The notes under the pieces were generated by a model. The model searched no databases and was not told where the DNA came from. It saw only the letters and a program-made list of their open reading frames with translations. This document shows positions 9,001-21,162 of a stretch of 35,504 bases of DNA, in pieces. A program made the position numbers and the translations under genes. Origin of the DNA: Campylobacterota bacterium (GTDB taxonomy: Bacteria > Campylobacterota > Campylobacteria > Campylobacterales > Nitratiruptoraceae); assembly GCA_009659895.1 (NCBI GenBank), contig PUXX01000072.1, positions 1 through 35,504 of the forward strand, read 5' to 3'. Within the stretch, counting starts at the first letter, position 1. The number at the start of each line of letters is the position of its first letter.

Positions 9001-9228
9001 CTTGGTTTTACACTTGATAAGCTCGATATTTTTTATCGACTCCAATCGTCCCAAGATCCTGTCAAGTTCTTGGATATTTTTCTGGCATTCTTCTTCTAGT
9101 TTGGCCCTTTTTTCTTTGACGATAGCGATCTGTTTTTCGATATCTTCGATAGGAAGCTTACAATTCTTGGCTGCCTCCTCCTCCTTTTGCAAGACCCACT
9201 CCGTCATCTTTTTGATAAACTCAAACAT
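8998..9228 (-). CDS. Hypothetical small coiled-coil protein
   Basis: 76 aa, highly charged heptad-like sequence; overlaps the 3' end of carA by 8 nt; terminator follows. Confidence 0.65.
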   Translation of the reverse strand: MFEFIKKMTEWVLQKEEEAAKNCKLPIEDIEKQIAIVKEKRAKLEEECQKNIQELDRILGRLESIKNIELIKCKTK

Positions 9229-10362
9229 CTTCTCTCCTTTCTTTTAAGATAAGATCACAAAACTCCTTGAAGATATAGGCGCTTTCATGAGGACCCGGGG
9301 AGGCCTCTGGATGGTGCTGGACACTAAAAATAGGCTCATTTTCATATCTGAGCCCCTCGATCGTACCGTCAAAGAGGTTCTTGTGGGTGATTTGTGCGAT
9401 CTTTTCTATCGATTCTGGGACATTGTAGTTATGATTTTGAGCTGTGATCTCCACTCTCTTGGTCCCTTCGTTTCGTACGGGATGGTTGCCTCCATGATGG
9501 CCAAATTTGAGCTTGAAGGTAGGATAGCCATGGGCGATAGAGAGGAGCTGATGCCCCAAGCAGATCCCAAACATAGGGATCTTGGCCTCTATGAGCTTCT
9601 CAATCTTTGTGTGAATGTCTTTTAGAATGAGTGGATCTCCCGGACCATTGGAGAGAAAGACTCCATCGACAACTCCTTGCTTATACTCTTTTATGATACG
9701 CTCCTCATCAAAATCGTATGGCAATACCTCCACCTCCAAAGCTGCCTCTGTGAGATTGTTGAGGATATTGCGTTTGACACCAAAGTCTAGTACATAGATC
9801 TTGGCTTTTGGAGCTGGGGGCTCTTTGTACCGGAAATGGACCGCATCGTAGGTAGCGGTGGTATGGCGGTAGGGCTTTTTGGTGGAGACAGCTTTGATAT
9901 AGTCGATCTCTTCGATTCTAGGAGCAGCCTCCAAGAGCTCTTTGAGCCGCTCCTTGTCGCTCTCTTCGGTAGAGGCGATCATCATACAAGCTCCCCTATC
10001 CCTTATGGTCTTGGTCAAGAGTCTGGTATCGATATCACAGATCCCCATGATACCGAACTCTTTGAGCAGATCGTCCAAAGCCCGCTGGGCCCGGAAGTTG
10101 GAGTAGCGCTTTTGATAGGAGCGCACGATGATCCCCTTGGCCCAGGCTTTTGAGCTCTCCATATCCTCGTCGTTGACACCCACATTGCCGATCTCTGGCA
10201 TGGTAAAGGTGACAAACTGGCCGGCGTAGCTTGGATCGGTAACGATCTCTTGATAACCGGTCATGGAGGTATTAAAGACAATCTCTCCCGTCTTCGTCCC
10301 TTCGGCTCCAAAGCTTCTTCCTTCCAAAAAGAGCCCATGCTCTAGATAGATCCAGACCTTTT

Positions 10363-10366
<4 letters not shown>
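9221..10366 (-). CDS. carA: Carbamoyl-phosphate synthase small subunit
   Basis: FNTSMTGYQEIVTDPSYAGQ, class I amidotransferase FGICLGHQLLS and QHHPEASPGP motifs. Confidence 0.97.
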
Positions 10367-13026
<2,660 letters not shown>

Positions 13027-13027
13027 C

Positions 13028-14134
13028 TTACTCCTCAAAGTAGATCTCATTGAAGATCTTGTTGGCCAGGCCCTCGTACTCTCTGCGCCCAAGATCCCTT
13101 AGCGCCATCTCCACGGCGTTGACGACCCAGCTGGCCTCATGGGGCTCGATAAGCCCCATATGGTTGATACGAAAGAGTTTGCCTTTGAGATGATCTTGTC
13201 CTCCCGCTACGTTGACACCGTATCTATTCTTCATGATCTTGCGGATCTCTTCTGCTTGCTCATCATAGATCGCCGTCATGGCATTAGCCGGCTTTTCGGG
13301 ATAGAGTTTGAGCCCCAGTCCCTCCAGCGCCACTCTGGTAGCGGTGGCTCTACGATCGGTCTGATCGTAGATCTCATCCAGACCTATCTCCTTGATCATG
13401 ATGGTGAGGATCTCCTTGAGTCCAATGATCAAGGTAGTAGGAGCAGTATAGGCGGTCGTGCCTTCTCTTTGCTTTTTGAGCTCACTGGCGATATTGAAAT
13501 AAAATCCCGCTCCATCTCCTAATTTTCGCATGGCGTGGTGGCTTAGGCCCACCATCGCCAGACCAGGAGGCAGCATCAAAGCTTTTTGACTGCCAGCAAT
13601 CAGGGCGTCGATATTGCTCACATCGATAGGCTCCACCCCTACTGCCGTAATTCCGTCAGCCACCACAGTGACATCAGGATCGATAGCTTTGATCTGGGCT
13701 GCGATATCCTCCACCGGATGGCGTAGCCCTCCTGCGCTCTCACAGATCTGGATGAAAAAGGCATCGATATCGGGATGCTCGATCAAGGCATTTTTCACAT
13801 CCTCTACCTTCGCCGCCGTATCCCAATCATATCGAAGCTCCACCACCTCCTTGCCAAAAGCCTTGGCGATCTTGACAAATCGCTCTCCAAACTTCCCGGC
13901 ATTGACAATGAGAGCCTTTTTGTGACATAGATTGGTCACACAGGCCTCCATCGCTCCTGTGCCGGTAGAGGCGAACATCACCCCATCGTCCGTTTTCAAC
14001 AGATCCAGAAGAAGCTCTCTGGCCTCTTTGAAGATCTTGGTAAACTCAGGAGTTCTGTGATGAAGACTGGGCTGAGCCATCACTTGGCGTACACGCTCCG
14101 GTACAGGCGTAGGACCGGGAGTAAAAAGCAGCAT
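13028..14134 (-). CDS. Class V aminotransferase (alanine-glyoxylate/serine-pyruvate aminotransferase-like)
   Basis: LLFTPGPTPVPERV, HHRTPEF, ASTGTGAMEA, GSQKALMLPPGLA (PLP lysine). Start set at ATG 14132-14134. Confidence 0.92.
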   Translation of the reverse strand: MLLFTPGPTPVPERVRQVMAQPSLHHRTPEFTKIFKEARELLLDLLKTDDGVMFASTGTGAMEACVTNLCHKKALIVNAGKFGERFVKIAKAFGKEVVELRYDWDTAAKVEDVKNALIEHPDIDAFFIQICESAGGLRHPVEDIAAQIKAIDPDVTVVADGITAVGVEPIDVSNIDALIAGSQKALMLPPGLAMVGLSHHAMRKLGDGAGFYFNIASELKKQREGTTAYTAPTTLIIGLKEILTIMIKEIGLDEIYDQTDRRATATRVALEGLGLKLYPEKPANAMTAIYDEQAEEIRKIMKNRYGVNVAGGQDHLKGKLFRINHMGLIEPHEASWVVNAVEMALRDLGRREYEGLANKIFNEIYFEE

Positions 14135-14220
14135 AAGATCACCTTCTCTTTTTTTATATGAGTATAGCAAAAGAAGGATTAAGAAGAGTTAAGATGCGCC
14201 CGAAGGCGCTTGGGGAGAAA

Positions 14221-14667
14221 TTACTTGATGGCGATCTTTTTGGTGTTCTCTTTTTGCTCTACTTTTGGGATGATGATGGTGAGTACTCCATCTTCCACTT
14301 TCGCCTCGATCTTGTCAGGATCTGCGTCCGCTGGGAGAGTGAAGCGTCGCTCAAACTTCCCAAAAAAGCTCTCGACACGCTTATAGCCTTTGTCTTTCTC
14401 CTCTTTTTTGAACTTTCGCTCCCCGCTGACGATGAGCATATTATCCTTGACCTCGACGTTGATGTCCTCTTTTTTCACGCCAGGGAGGTCGATCTCGACG
14501 ATATAGGCATGCTCATCCTCTCTCTCATTGACCGCCGGCATCCAGATACTCTCTTTTGGAGCGGCGGCAGCTGGAGCGACCATATTCTTCTCAAACTCTA
14601 GCATAGAGGCGATTTTTCGCTCGATATCTCGAAGCTCTTTGAATGGATCGATCATGACAGGTACCAT
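14221..14667 (-). CDS. Small heat shock protein, Hsp20/alpha-crystallin family
   Basis: Alpha-crystallin domain (YIVEIDLPGVKKEDINVEVKDNMLIVSGER, VEDGVLTIIIPK). Confidence 0.95.
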   Translation of the reverse strand: MVPVMIDPFKELRDIERKIASMLEFEKNMVAPAAAAPKESIWMPAVNEREDEHAYIVEIDLPGVKKEDINVEVKDNMLIVSGERKFKKEEKDKGYKRVESFFGKFERRFTLPADADPDKIEAKVEDGVLTIIIPKVEQKENTKKIAIK

Positions 14668-14732
14668 ATCCCACCTCCTTGTCTTAGTTTTTGTTATTAT
14701 ATCATTTTAGTGCATTTATGTCAAGTTTCTTG

Positions 14733-16571
14733 CTATTCTTTTTCGACATCTCTGCCAATCTGCTTATAGAGATTGTAATAGTAGATCACAAACTCCCTTA
14801 TATCCCTCTCTTTTGGCAAAAACACCTTCTCTTTGGACAAAAATCGCTCCAAAAACTCCTTGCTATCCCTCTTGAGCAGATACATCCTGGCCAAGTCGGT
14901 ATAGATCTCTTGATACCATGATTTTAGATTTTGATAGTTTTGCTTTGTCAATGCCAGATGAAGTTTCCCGTCAAATTGCACAAGACCGCTTTGGAAGAGA
15001 CCATACAGATGCAAAAGCCCCTCGACATAGTATGGCAACACCTCTGGCACCTCCATCCAGCCAATGAGAGAGACGCTCCTTTGGATATGATCGAGCAGCA
15101 GCTCCTCCCAAAGCTCGTCGCTTTCAAACATGAAATGGGCCACCAATCCCCCGGCGGTGGCTTTGAACTCCTCGGCGAGCTTGAACATCCCGCTTCTGTT
15201 CATCACCGCCTCGCTGCTCTCGTCCATCCAGAGCACATGCCCGTATTCGTGGCCGATGGTGGTGACGTCGTAGATGGCGTGCCACCGCTCCTTTTTTCCT
15301 AAAAGATCGTAGAAGCGCCGCGCCGTCTCTTTGCCAAATATCTTGGTGGTCAGCCGCATCTTGGGCTTGGCTCTTTGCATCTGAAGAATGAGATCGGGAT
15401 AGGCGAAGATCTTCTTGCCCTCCTCGCGGCTTACTACCTCGTCGTTGGGCACCACTTGGGCGCTAAAGAGCCCGTTGAACTCGCTGCCATAAAAACTAAA
15501 GGGGCGTCCCACATAGAGCTGGATACGATCCAAGCTTCCCAACGTCTGGGTATAGATAGAAGGAGCCTCGATGCCGATACGCTCATAGAGCTCTTCAAAC
15601 ATCCTTCTCATCACTTTGGCTCTGTTGCCCTTGGGATAGGTGGGATCGGCTATACGCACGTCCCACTCCAGTGCCACCGCCTTGCGGTAGTGATCTTCGT
15701 AGTATTCCAAAGGGTGGCCAATTTGCAGCGGCGTGGTGATCTTCATCCACGCCCTATCCACGTCGGCCCATCTGGGGATGAGTCTATCGGGATCCTTTTC
15801 TAAAAGGGCCTCTTGTATCGCTTTGAAATAGGCGATCCACTCCGCTTTTTGGCCAAAGATCTCATCTTCTAGGCTCTCAAGCTGCGTCACAAGATCTAGT
15901 AGCCGCTTCTTGGCAGCCTCCACCTCCTCCTTGAAAGCCTCCGCATAGGCGACCCGCTCATATCCGCCATCGGGCAATATCCTCAAGACCGAATAGCTTC
16001 GATCCCCCACCTCTCCTTCATGCCCCAGATCCAAAAGCCGCTTTTCGTTGAGCAGCTCGAAGATCTTCTCCTCGTCACCGTTGAAAAGCGAAAAGAGCTC
16101 CCTGTTGACTCCATAGACGATCTGAGCCATCCAGCTGCTCTGCCAGGAGCTAAAGACCTTGCCCACTTCATGGGCGCCCCGTAAAATAGCCCGATAAAAA
16201 GGGCTCAGGAGCTCTTTTTCCTCAATCAATCGAAGCCTCTTCTCAAAGAGCTCCAGATAAAACCCGCTCACCCAGACATAAGCCCGCTCTTTGATAGCTA
16301 TACGCTCCTCTTCGTCCAGATCTGCGATCACTTGCAACAGCGCGTCCTCTCGTAGGTTGACGATGCGCTGGACGGCGGCCAGCATCGCCTCTTCGCTTTT
16401 TTGCAGCCCCACGAACTCCAAAAAATCCTCCACAACCCGCTCCATCTCATCGAGCTTCGGATCGATGAGGCTTCGATACCCCTTGACCAGATCGAAATAG
16501 CGCTGAAGCTGGGCCTGTTCAGATTCCAGCATCTGGTAGATGATTTTGAGATCTTCGAAAAATTTCCTCAC
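14733..16571 (-). CDS. ciaB: CiaB-like (Campylobacter invasion antigen B) protein with HEYGH motif
   Basis: 612 aa, length and overall character matching epsilonproteobacterial CiaB; HExxH motif [12 protein letters not shown]. Confidence 0.6.
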   Translation of the reverse strand: MRKFFEDLKIIYQMLESEQAQLQRYFDLVKGYRSLIDPKLDEMERVVEDFLEFVGLQKSEEAMLAAVQRIVNLREDALLQVIADLDEEERIAIKERAYVWVSGFYLELFEKRLRLIEEKELLSPFYRAILRGAHEVGKVFSSWQSSWMAQIVYGVNRELFSLFNGDEEKIFELLNEKRLLDLGHEGEVGDRSYSVLRILPDGGYERVAYAEAFKEEVEAAKKRLLDLVTQLESLEDEIFGQKAEWIAYFKAIQEALLEKDPDRLIPRWADVDRAWMKITTPLQIGHPLEYYEDHYRKAVALEWDVRIADPTYPKGNRAKVMRRMFEELYERIGIEAPSIYTQTLGSLDRIQLYVGRPFSFYGSEFNGLFSAQVVPNDEVVSREEGKKIFAYPDLILQMQRAKPKMRLTTKIFGKETARRFYDLLGKKERWHAIYDVTTIGHEYGHVLWMDESSEAVMNRSGMFKLAEEFKATAGGLVAHFMFESDELWEELLLDHIQRSVSLIGWMEVPEVLPYYVEGLLHLYGLFQSGLVQFDGKLHLALTKQNYQNLKSWYQEIYTDLARMYLLKRDSKEFLERFLSKEKVFLPKERDIREFVIYYYNLYKQIGRDVEKE

Positions 16572-17149
16572 TTGATCTTCTCCAATACCACTTTGGCCAG
16601 CTCCAGCGCCTTGGCTCTATGGCTTATGCGCTTTTTTACATCTTCGTCCAGCTCACCGAGGGTCTTGTCGTATCCTTCGGGGATGAACATGGGATCGTAT
16701 CCAAACCCCTTGTCACCTCTTGCCTCATCGATCACCTCCCCCCACATCCAGCCGTGAGTCGTATAGATGCCACTACCAGAGGCGATGGCGATGGCGGCGG
16801 TGTAGTAGGCCGGCGTACGCTCCAATCCTTTTTCTTTGAGCTTGGAGATGAGTTTTTGAAGATTCTCTTTGTCGCTAGCACCTACTCCGGCGTATCTGGC
16901 ACTATAGATCCCGGGCTCGCCACCTAGAGCCGGCACGCTGATCCCGCTATCATCAGCGATGACGATCTCATCTGGGAGTCTTTCATATATGGCCTTCGCC
17001 TTGATGATGGCGTTCTCTTTGAAGCTCTCGCCATCCTCTACGATCTCAAGCTCTCCTAAAATATCTTTGTAGGGCACCACCTCCACGCCCAGGAGCTTTT
17101 GGATCTCTTGTATCTTGCCTTTATTTGAAGAAGCTAAAATAACTCTCAT
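16568..17149 (-). CDS. rdgB: Non-canonical purine NTP pyrophosphatase (RdgB/HAM1)
   Basis: [56 protein letters not shown] motifs. Confidence 0.96.
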   Translation of the reverse strand: MRVILASSNKGKIQEIQKLLGVEVVPYKDILGELEIVEDGESFKENAIIKAKAIYERLPDEIVIADDSGISVPALGGEPGIYSARYAGVGASDKENLQKLISKLKEKGLERTPAYYTAAIAIASGSGIYTTHGWMWGEVIDEARGDKGFGYDPMFIPEGYDKTLGELDEDVKKRISHRAKALELAKVVLEKIK

Positions 17150-17218
17150 TTTGTTTCCTTTTTTAGATGGAACGTCCTACAATTAAAGTTGGCAAAATTT
17201 TATCATAAAGGAAGATCA

Positions 17219-18553
17219 GTGAAAGAGATCGTCAAAAAGGTTCTGCCTCTAAGCCTCATCGTGGCCTTGAGGTTTTTTGGGCTCTTTATCGTTTTATCGG
17301 TGCTGAGCCAATACGCTTTGGAGCTTCCAGGCGGCACCGCCTTTTTAGCCGGCGTGGCTGTTGGGGGATACGCCTTTACCCAAGCCCTTTTGCAAGTGCC
17401 CTTTGGAGTACTCAGCGATAAAATCGGGCGCAAAAAGACCATCCTCATAGGGCTCTTGCTCTTTGCGGCGGGCTCGGTGATTGCAGCGATCGCCGATAAT
17501 ATCTATGTCCTTTTGCTTGGGCGCTTCTTGCAAGGAGCCGGAGCGATAGGGAGCGTGGTGACGGCCATGATCGCAGACTACGTGCGAGAGGACGAGCGAG
17601 CCCACGCCATGGCTGTCATGGGTATGGTCATAGCTCTTAGCTTCGCGGCGGCCATGATCATCGGCCCCATCATCGGCGGCCTTTATAGCGTGCGGGCTCT
17701 CTTTTGGCTTACGGCAGCACTTGCTATTATGGCCCTTCTTATCCTCTTTACCGCCGTGCCGGAGCCTCCAAAGATCGTCCACCACTATAGCGAAGAAGAG
17801 GCCAAGATCAAACATGTCTTCAAAGACAAAGACCTTGTGCGGATGTATATCACCTTCCTTTTCCACTCCTCCACTATGGCCATCGCCTTTTTCTTGATCC
17901 CGATTTTGATGAAACAAAAGTTTGGCATGGGGCCGGAGCACTACTGGAAGGTCTACCTTCCTGCAGTGATTTTTGGGATTTTGGCTATGGGACCGGCAGC
18001 GGTCTTTGGGGAGAAATACCACAAAGGCAAGGAGGTCTTCATCGTCTCGATCCTCTTTATCGCCGCAAGTTTCGCTCTCATGGGATTTAGCGACTCCTTC
18101 ATCCTCTTTGCCGTCGGAGCCGTCTTCTTCTTCATAGGCTTCAATATGTTCGAACCGCTCTTGCAAAGCTTCGTGAGCAAATTCGCCAAAGTCCACCAAA
18201 AAGGAGCAGCCCTTGGCGTAGCCAACACCTTCGCCTATATCGGTATCTTTCTTGGCGGCGCTCTTGGGGGGCTTTTGTATCAATACGGCGGCGAAAAGGC
18301 GGTGGCTATCGCCGTGCTTCTTATCTGCGCCGTCTGGATATACTGGATAGTTGGTATGCGCAATCCAGGTGTCAGAGCCAATCTCTTTTTGGATTTTGAC
18401 AACTACGACAAGGAAAAACTTGCGGGGCTCAAGGTGATGGAGGGCATCACAGATTTTTACGTCAACGAAACGGAAAAGCTCATCGTCGTCAAATACGATA
18501 AAGAGAAACTGGACGAAGAGACGATCAAGGAGTTTTTGAAGAAGGAGGGCTAA
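17219..18553 (+). CDS. MFS transporter, YajR-like, with C-terminal ferredoxin/HMA-like domain
   Basis: MFS motif A (GVLSDKIGRKKTI), 12 TM segments, about 65-aa soluble C-terminal tail. GTG start at 17219 preceded by AAGGAAG. Confidence 0.85.
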   Translation: MKEIVKKVLPLSLIVALRFFGLFIVLSVLSQYALELPGGTAFLAGVAVGGYAFTQALLQVPFGVLSDKIGRKKTILIGLLLFAAGSVIAAIADNIYVLLLGRFLQGAGAIGSVVTAMIADYVREDERAHAMAVMGMVIALSFAAAMIIGPIIGGLYSVRALFWLTAALAIMALLILFTAVPEPPKIVHHYSEEEAKIKHVFKDKDLVRMYITFLFHSSTMAIAFFLIPILMKQKFGMGPEHYWKVYLPAVIFGILAMGPAAVFGEKYHKGKEVFIVSILFIAASFALMGFSDSFILFAVGAVFFFIGFNMFEPLLQSFVSKFAKVHQKGAALGVANTFAYIGIFLGGALGGLLYQYGGEKAVAIAVLLICAVWIYWIVGMRNPGVRANLFLDFDNYDKEKLAGLKVMEGITDFYVNETEKLIVVKYDKEKLDEETIKEFLKKEG

Positions 18554-18566
18554 GCCCTACTTCTTC
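18538..18566. terminator. Interrupted palindrome spanning the convergent stop codons (possible bidirectional 3'-end structure)
   Basis: GAAGAAGGAGGGC-TAA-GCCCTACTTCTTC: 13-nt arms with one mismatch; no clear U-tract. Confidence 0.4.
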
Positions 18567-19153
18567 GTGGTATTGGACTCTTTTGCAGAGGGCTCATTTT
18601 GGTGAGGATTCTTACCTTTTTGAGCCTTTTTTTGCTTGTTATAAAGTTTTTCGATAAACTTCTCCAAACTCTTCTCATCGGCCATACCTAAATGGTACCC
18701 TGCATAATTACCACTCTTATCAAAAAAGAGCATAAAAGGGATCGTCCCGCTCCAGCCCGTCAGATCTCCCATAAAATCTACAAAGGCCCTGTTTTGCTCT
18801 GTCTGCACATAGTCAAAAATAGGATAGTTGATCCCTCTTTCATGGAGCTCTTGAATATCCCTCTTGGTCAATGGGTGCTGGACATGGAGTCCGATGATCT
18901 GGAGTTTGTCCTGCATCTTTTTTTGAAGCTTGCCCAATATAGGGATCTCAGCCTTACAAGGTGGGCAGTTTTTCCCAAAAAAGTCTAGGATAATGACTTT
19001 ATTGGGATACTCCTTGACCTCGATCCCGCTGTTTTTGACATGGATATGGATCTTCTCTCCATGAACGCCTGTTAACTCAAAGCTTCTATCGATAGACTCT
19101 CCTCCAAAGAGCAGAGCTACAAAAGCTACCATCAAAATGATCTTTTTTATCAT
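18557..19153 (-). CDS. Thioredoxin/TlpA-family lipoprotein-like or periplasmic disulfide oxidoreductase
   Basis: Signal peptide MIKKIILMVAFVALLFGG, FFGKNCPPCKAEIP active site. Start set at ATG 19151-19153. Confidence 0.85.
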   Translation of the reverse strand: MIKKIILMVAFVALLFGGESIDRSFELTGVHGEKIHIHVKNSGIEVKEYPNKVIILDFFGKNCPPCKAEIPILGKLQKKMQDKLQIIGLHVQHPLTKRDIQELHERGINYPIFDYVQTEQNRAFVDFMGDLTGWSGTIPFMLFFDKSGNYAGYHLGMADEKSLEKFIEKLYNKQKKAQKGKNPHQNEPSAKESNTTKK

Positions 19154-19163
19154 TGCTATCCTT

Positions 19164-20375
19164 TCATATTTGATGTATAAGCCATACGAGCACCCGCTCG
19201 CCGGCCTCTTTGTCCCCCTCCTCAGGGGACGTGACGACCAAAGCACTCTTTGGCCCCAGCATATTGGTCAGGATCGCGCTGCTTCCTTCCCTCTTGCCTT
19301 GGAAATCGACGAAGAACTCCCCATCTTCGATCGTGACGTTGCAAGGGGTAAACTCCGTCTTCTTGCTCCGTTTCCTAAAAGGCTCCTTGAGCGTGGCATA
19401 GACCATCGTGGGCCGATATCGGCTCCCTTGCATCCTATAGAGCAGAGGCAGGACATAGAGCATGAAGGTGACAGTACTAGAAAAAGCAAAACCGGGCAGT
19501 GCCACGATGAACTTCTCATCCTTTTGCGCCACCATCACATGCTGCCCCGGCTTGATCACCACACCCTTGAAAGCCACTTCGGCGCCAAGTTCAGAGCGCA
19601 CCACATCCTTGACAAAATCATAATCCCCCACGCTCACGCCACCGGTAGTGACGACGATATCGGCACTTTTTAGGGCCTCTTTGAGGGCCTGCGTGATGGA
19701 GCCTTTGTCATCTTTGACAGCCCCCAGCTGGACCGGCTCTGCTCCATGGATCCTGGCTAGAGCCTGGAGGGTATAGTTGTTGGAGCTACGTATTTGGGCT
19801 ATGGAGCGCTGCTCCTCTCCCAGCTCCAACACCTCACTGCCCGTAGCCAGGATGGCGACTTTTGGTCTTTGATAGACCTTGGGCCAGACGATATTGAGGC
19901 TGGCCATCACACCCACTTCCGCAAACCCGATACGGCTTCCTTTGGGGATGAGGGTCTCGCCCTCTTTGTAATTCTCTCCCACCGGACGCACACTAAAACC
20001 CTGGGGCACCGGCTCTAGGATAGTGATCTGATCCCCTTGGACCTGGACATTTTCGATAGGGATGAGGGTGTCGGCCCCCTCGGGCATCAGCGATCCCGTA
20101 AAGGTCTTGATAGCTTCTGCTTCTTTGAGTTCTTGGGCTACTTCGCTGCCGGCGGGAGTCTCATTGACGATCACCAGCCTTTTTCGCTCTTGATCCACCG
20201 CCCTTATGGCGTATCCATCCATCGCAGCGGTGGGAGCCTGGGGGCTGTCGGTATCGGCTACGATATCTTGGGCTAGATAGCGCCCCACGGCATCCGTGAG
20301 ACAGAGCTTTTGTACACCCCTGGGCTCTATGGGTAGTGCATCCAAAATCTCCATCGACTCTTCAAAGCTAATCAT
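19164..20375 (-). CDS. moeA: Molybdopterin molybdenumtransferase
   Basis: PTAAMDGYA, TTGGVSVGDYDFVKDV, IKPGQHVMVA, ALPGFAFSS motifs. Start set at ATG 20373-20375. Confidence 0.95.
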   Translation of the reverse strand: MISFEESMEILDALPIEPRGVQKLCLTDAVGRYLAQDIVADTDSPQAPTAAMDGYAIRAVDQERKRLVIVNETPAGSEVAQELKEAEAIKTFTGSLMPEGADTLIPIENVQVQGDQITILEPVPQGFSVRPVGENYKEGETLIPKGSRIGFAEVGVMASLNIVWPKVYQRPKVAILATGSEVLELGEEQRSIAQIRSSNNYTLQALARIHGAEPVQLGAVKDDKGSITQALKEALKSADIVVTTGGVSVGDYDFVKDVVRSELGAEVAFKGVVIKPGQHVMVAQKDEKFIVALPGFAFSSTVTFMLYVLPLLYRMQGSRYRPTMVYATLKEPFRKRSKKTEFTPCNVTIEDGEFFVDFQGKREGSSAILTNMLGPKSALVVTSPEEGDKEAGERVLVWLIHQI

Positions 20376-20448
20376 CCACGCTCCTAAGGAATTTGTGCTA
20401 TTATACAAAAAAAGCGTGAAGCAAACGTGAGCCGACAGCTATAATACA

Positions 20449-20892
20449 TCAGATACTATCCAAGAGTCCACTACCCTCGATAGGATGGCTTCGATCCTTG
20501 GCGTAGATGCGCTCTCCATTCTTGATATCGTATTTCCAAATAGGTGCGTTGGCTTTGAAATCTTCTACAAACTCTTCGATCAGATCTAGAGCCACTCTCC
20601 TTTTAGGACTAAAGACAGCTGCCATATAACTTGAGGTATGAATAGGTACATTGCCCTTGCTATGGGCCATTCTTAGCACAGCTCCTCTGCTTTTGGCCCT
20701 TTGCTGCCACTGCTCAAACCACCGTCTTAAAATAGGCTCATAGACATCGAAGCTCAAAGCCTCTATCCCATCTTCCTCACGGACCGTCCCTACAAAGGTG
20801 ATAAAAGCACCAAAGTTCTTATCCTCTCCCCATTTACGCCACCTGCTAAAGATCTTGTCTACATTCAACTCTCCAGGATAGAGCTCAAGCAT
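20449..20892 (-). CDS. moaE: Molybdopterin synthase catalytic subunit
   Basis: GAFITFVGTVRE, HSKGNVPIHTSSYMAAVFSPKR, PIWKYD motifs. Start set at ATG 20890-20892. Confidence 0.9.
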   Translation of the reverse strand: MLELYPGELNVDKIFSRWRKWGEDKNFGAFITFVGTVREEDGIEALSFDVYEPILRRWFEQWQQRAKSRGAVLRMAHSKGNVPIHTSSYMAAVFSPKRRVALDLIEEFVEDFKANAPIWKYDIKNGERIYAKDRSHPIEGSGLLDSI

Positions 20893-20893
20893 C

Positions 20894-21121
20894 TTAGCCT
20901 CCACATACCGGTGGCAGCAAGGAGACCTTGTCACCACTTTTGAGAGGAGTATCCAAACTCTTGACGATCTGGTCGTTGACCGCTACGGCACACTGGCCCA
21001 GCCACTGTTTTAGAGTGGGATCTTCTTGCAGTCTCTTTGCCACATCCTTCAGACTCCTAGCCTCCATCTCCATAGGCTCCTTGCCAATAGGTCCCAAAAA
21101 CTCCACACGTACCATCGACAT
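20894..21121 (-). CDS. moaD: Molybdopterin synthase sulfur carrier subunit
   Basis: 75 aa beta-grasp protein ending LKSGDKVSLLPPVCGG (C-terminal GG). Confidence 0.93.
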   Translation of the reverse strand: MSMVRVEFLGPIGKEPMEMEARSLKDVAKRLQEDPTLKQWLGQCAVAVNDQIVKSLDTPLKSGDKVSLLPPVCGG

Positions 21122-21124
21122 CCT

Positions 21125-21155
21125 TTGAATTTTTTTATCAATTTTATCATATAAT
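21125..21155 (+). promoter_or_regulatory. Candidate sigma70 promoter for mqnA
   Basis: TTGAAT (21125-21130), 19-nt spacer, TATAAT (21150-21155), only 7 nt before the ATG at 21163. Confidence 0.5.
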
Positions 21156-21162
21156 TGTGCCC

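Noticed and set aside
13027-13092. N-terminal extension of the HisZ-like ORF in the track (MGAESTRAWPTRSSMRSTLRSK)
   Set aside because: Overlaps the upstream aminotransferase end; the internal ATG at 13024-13026 gives a standard N-terminus (MIYEHEIPKGARLYFG).
17345-18283. 312-aa minus-strand ORF antisense to the MFS gene
   Set aside because: Fully antisense to a clear transporter; its His/Asp/Lys-rich low-complexity composition is typical of reverse-frame translation of hydrophobic codons.
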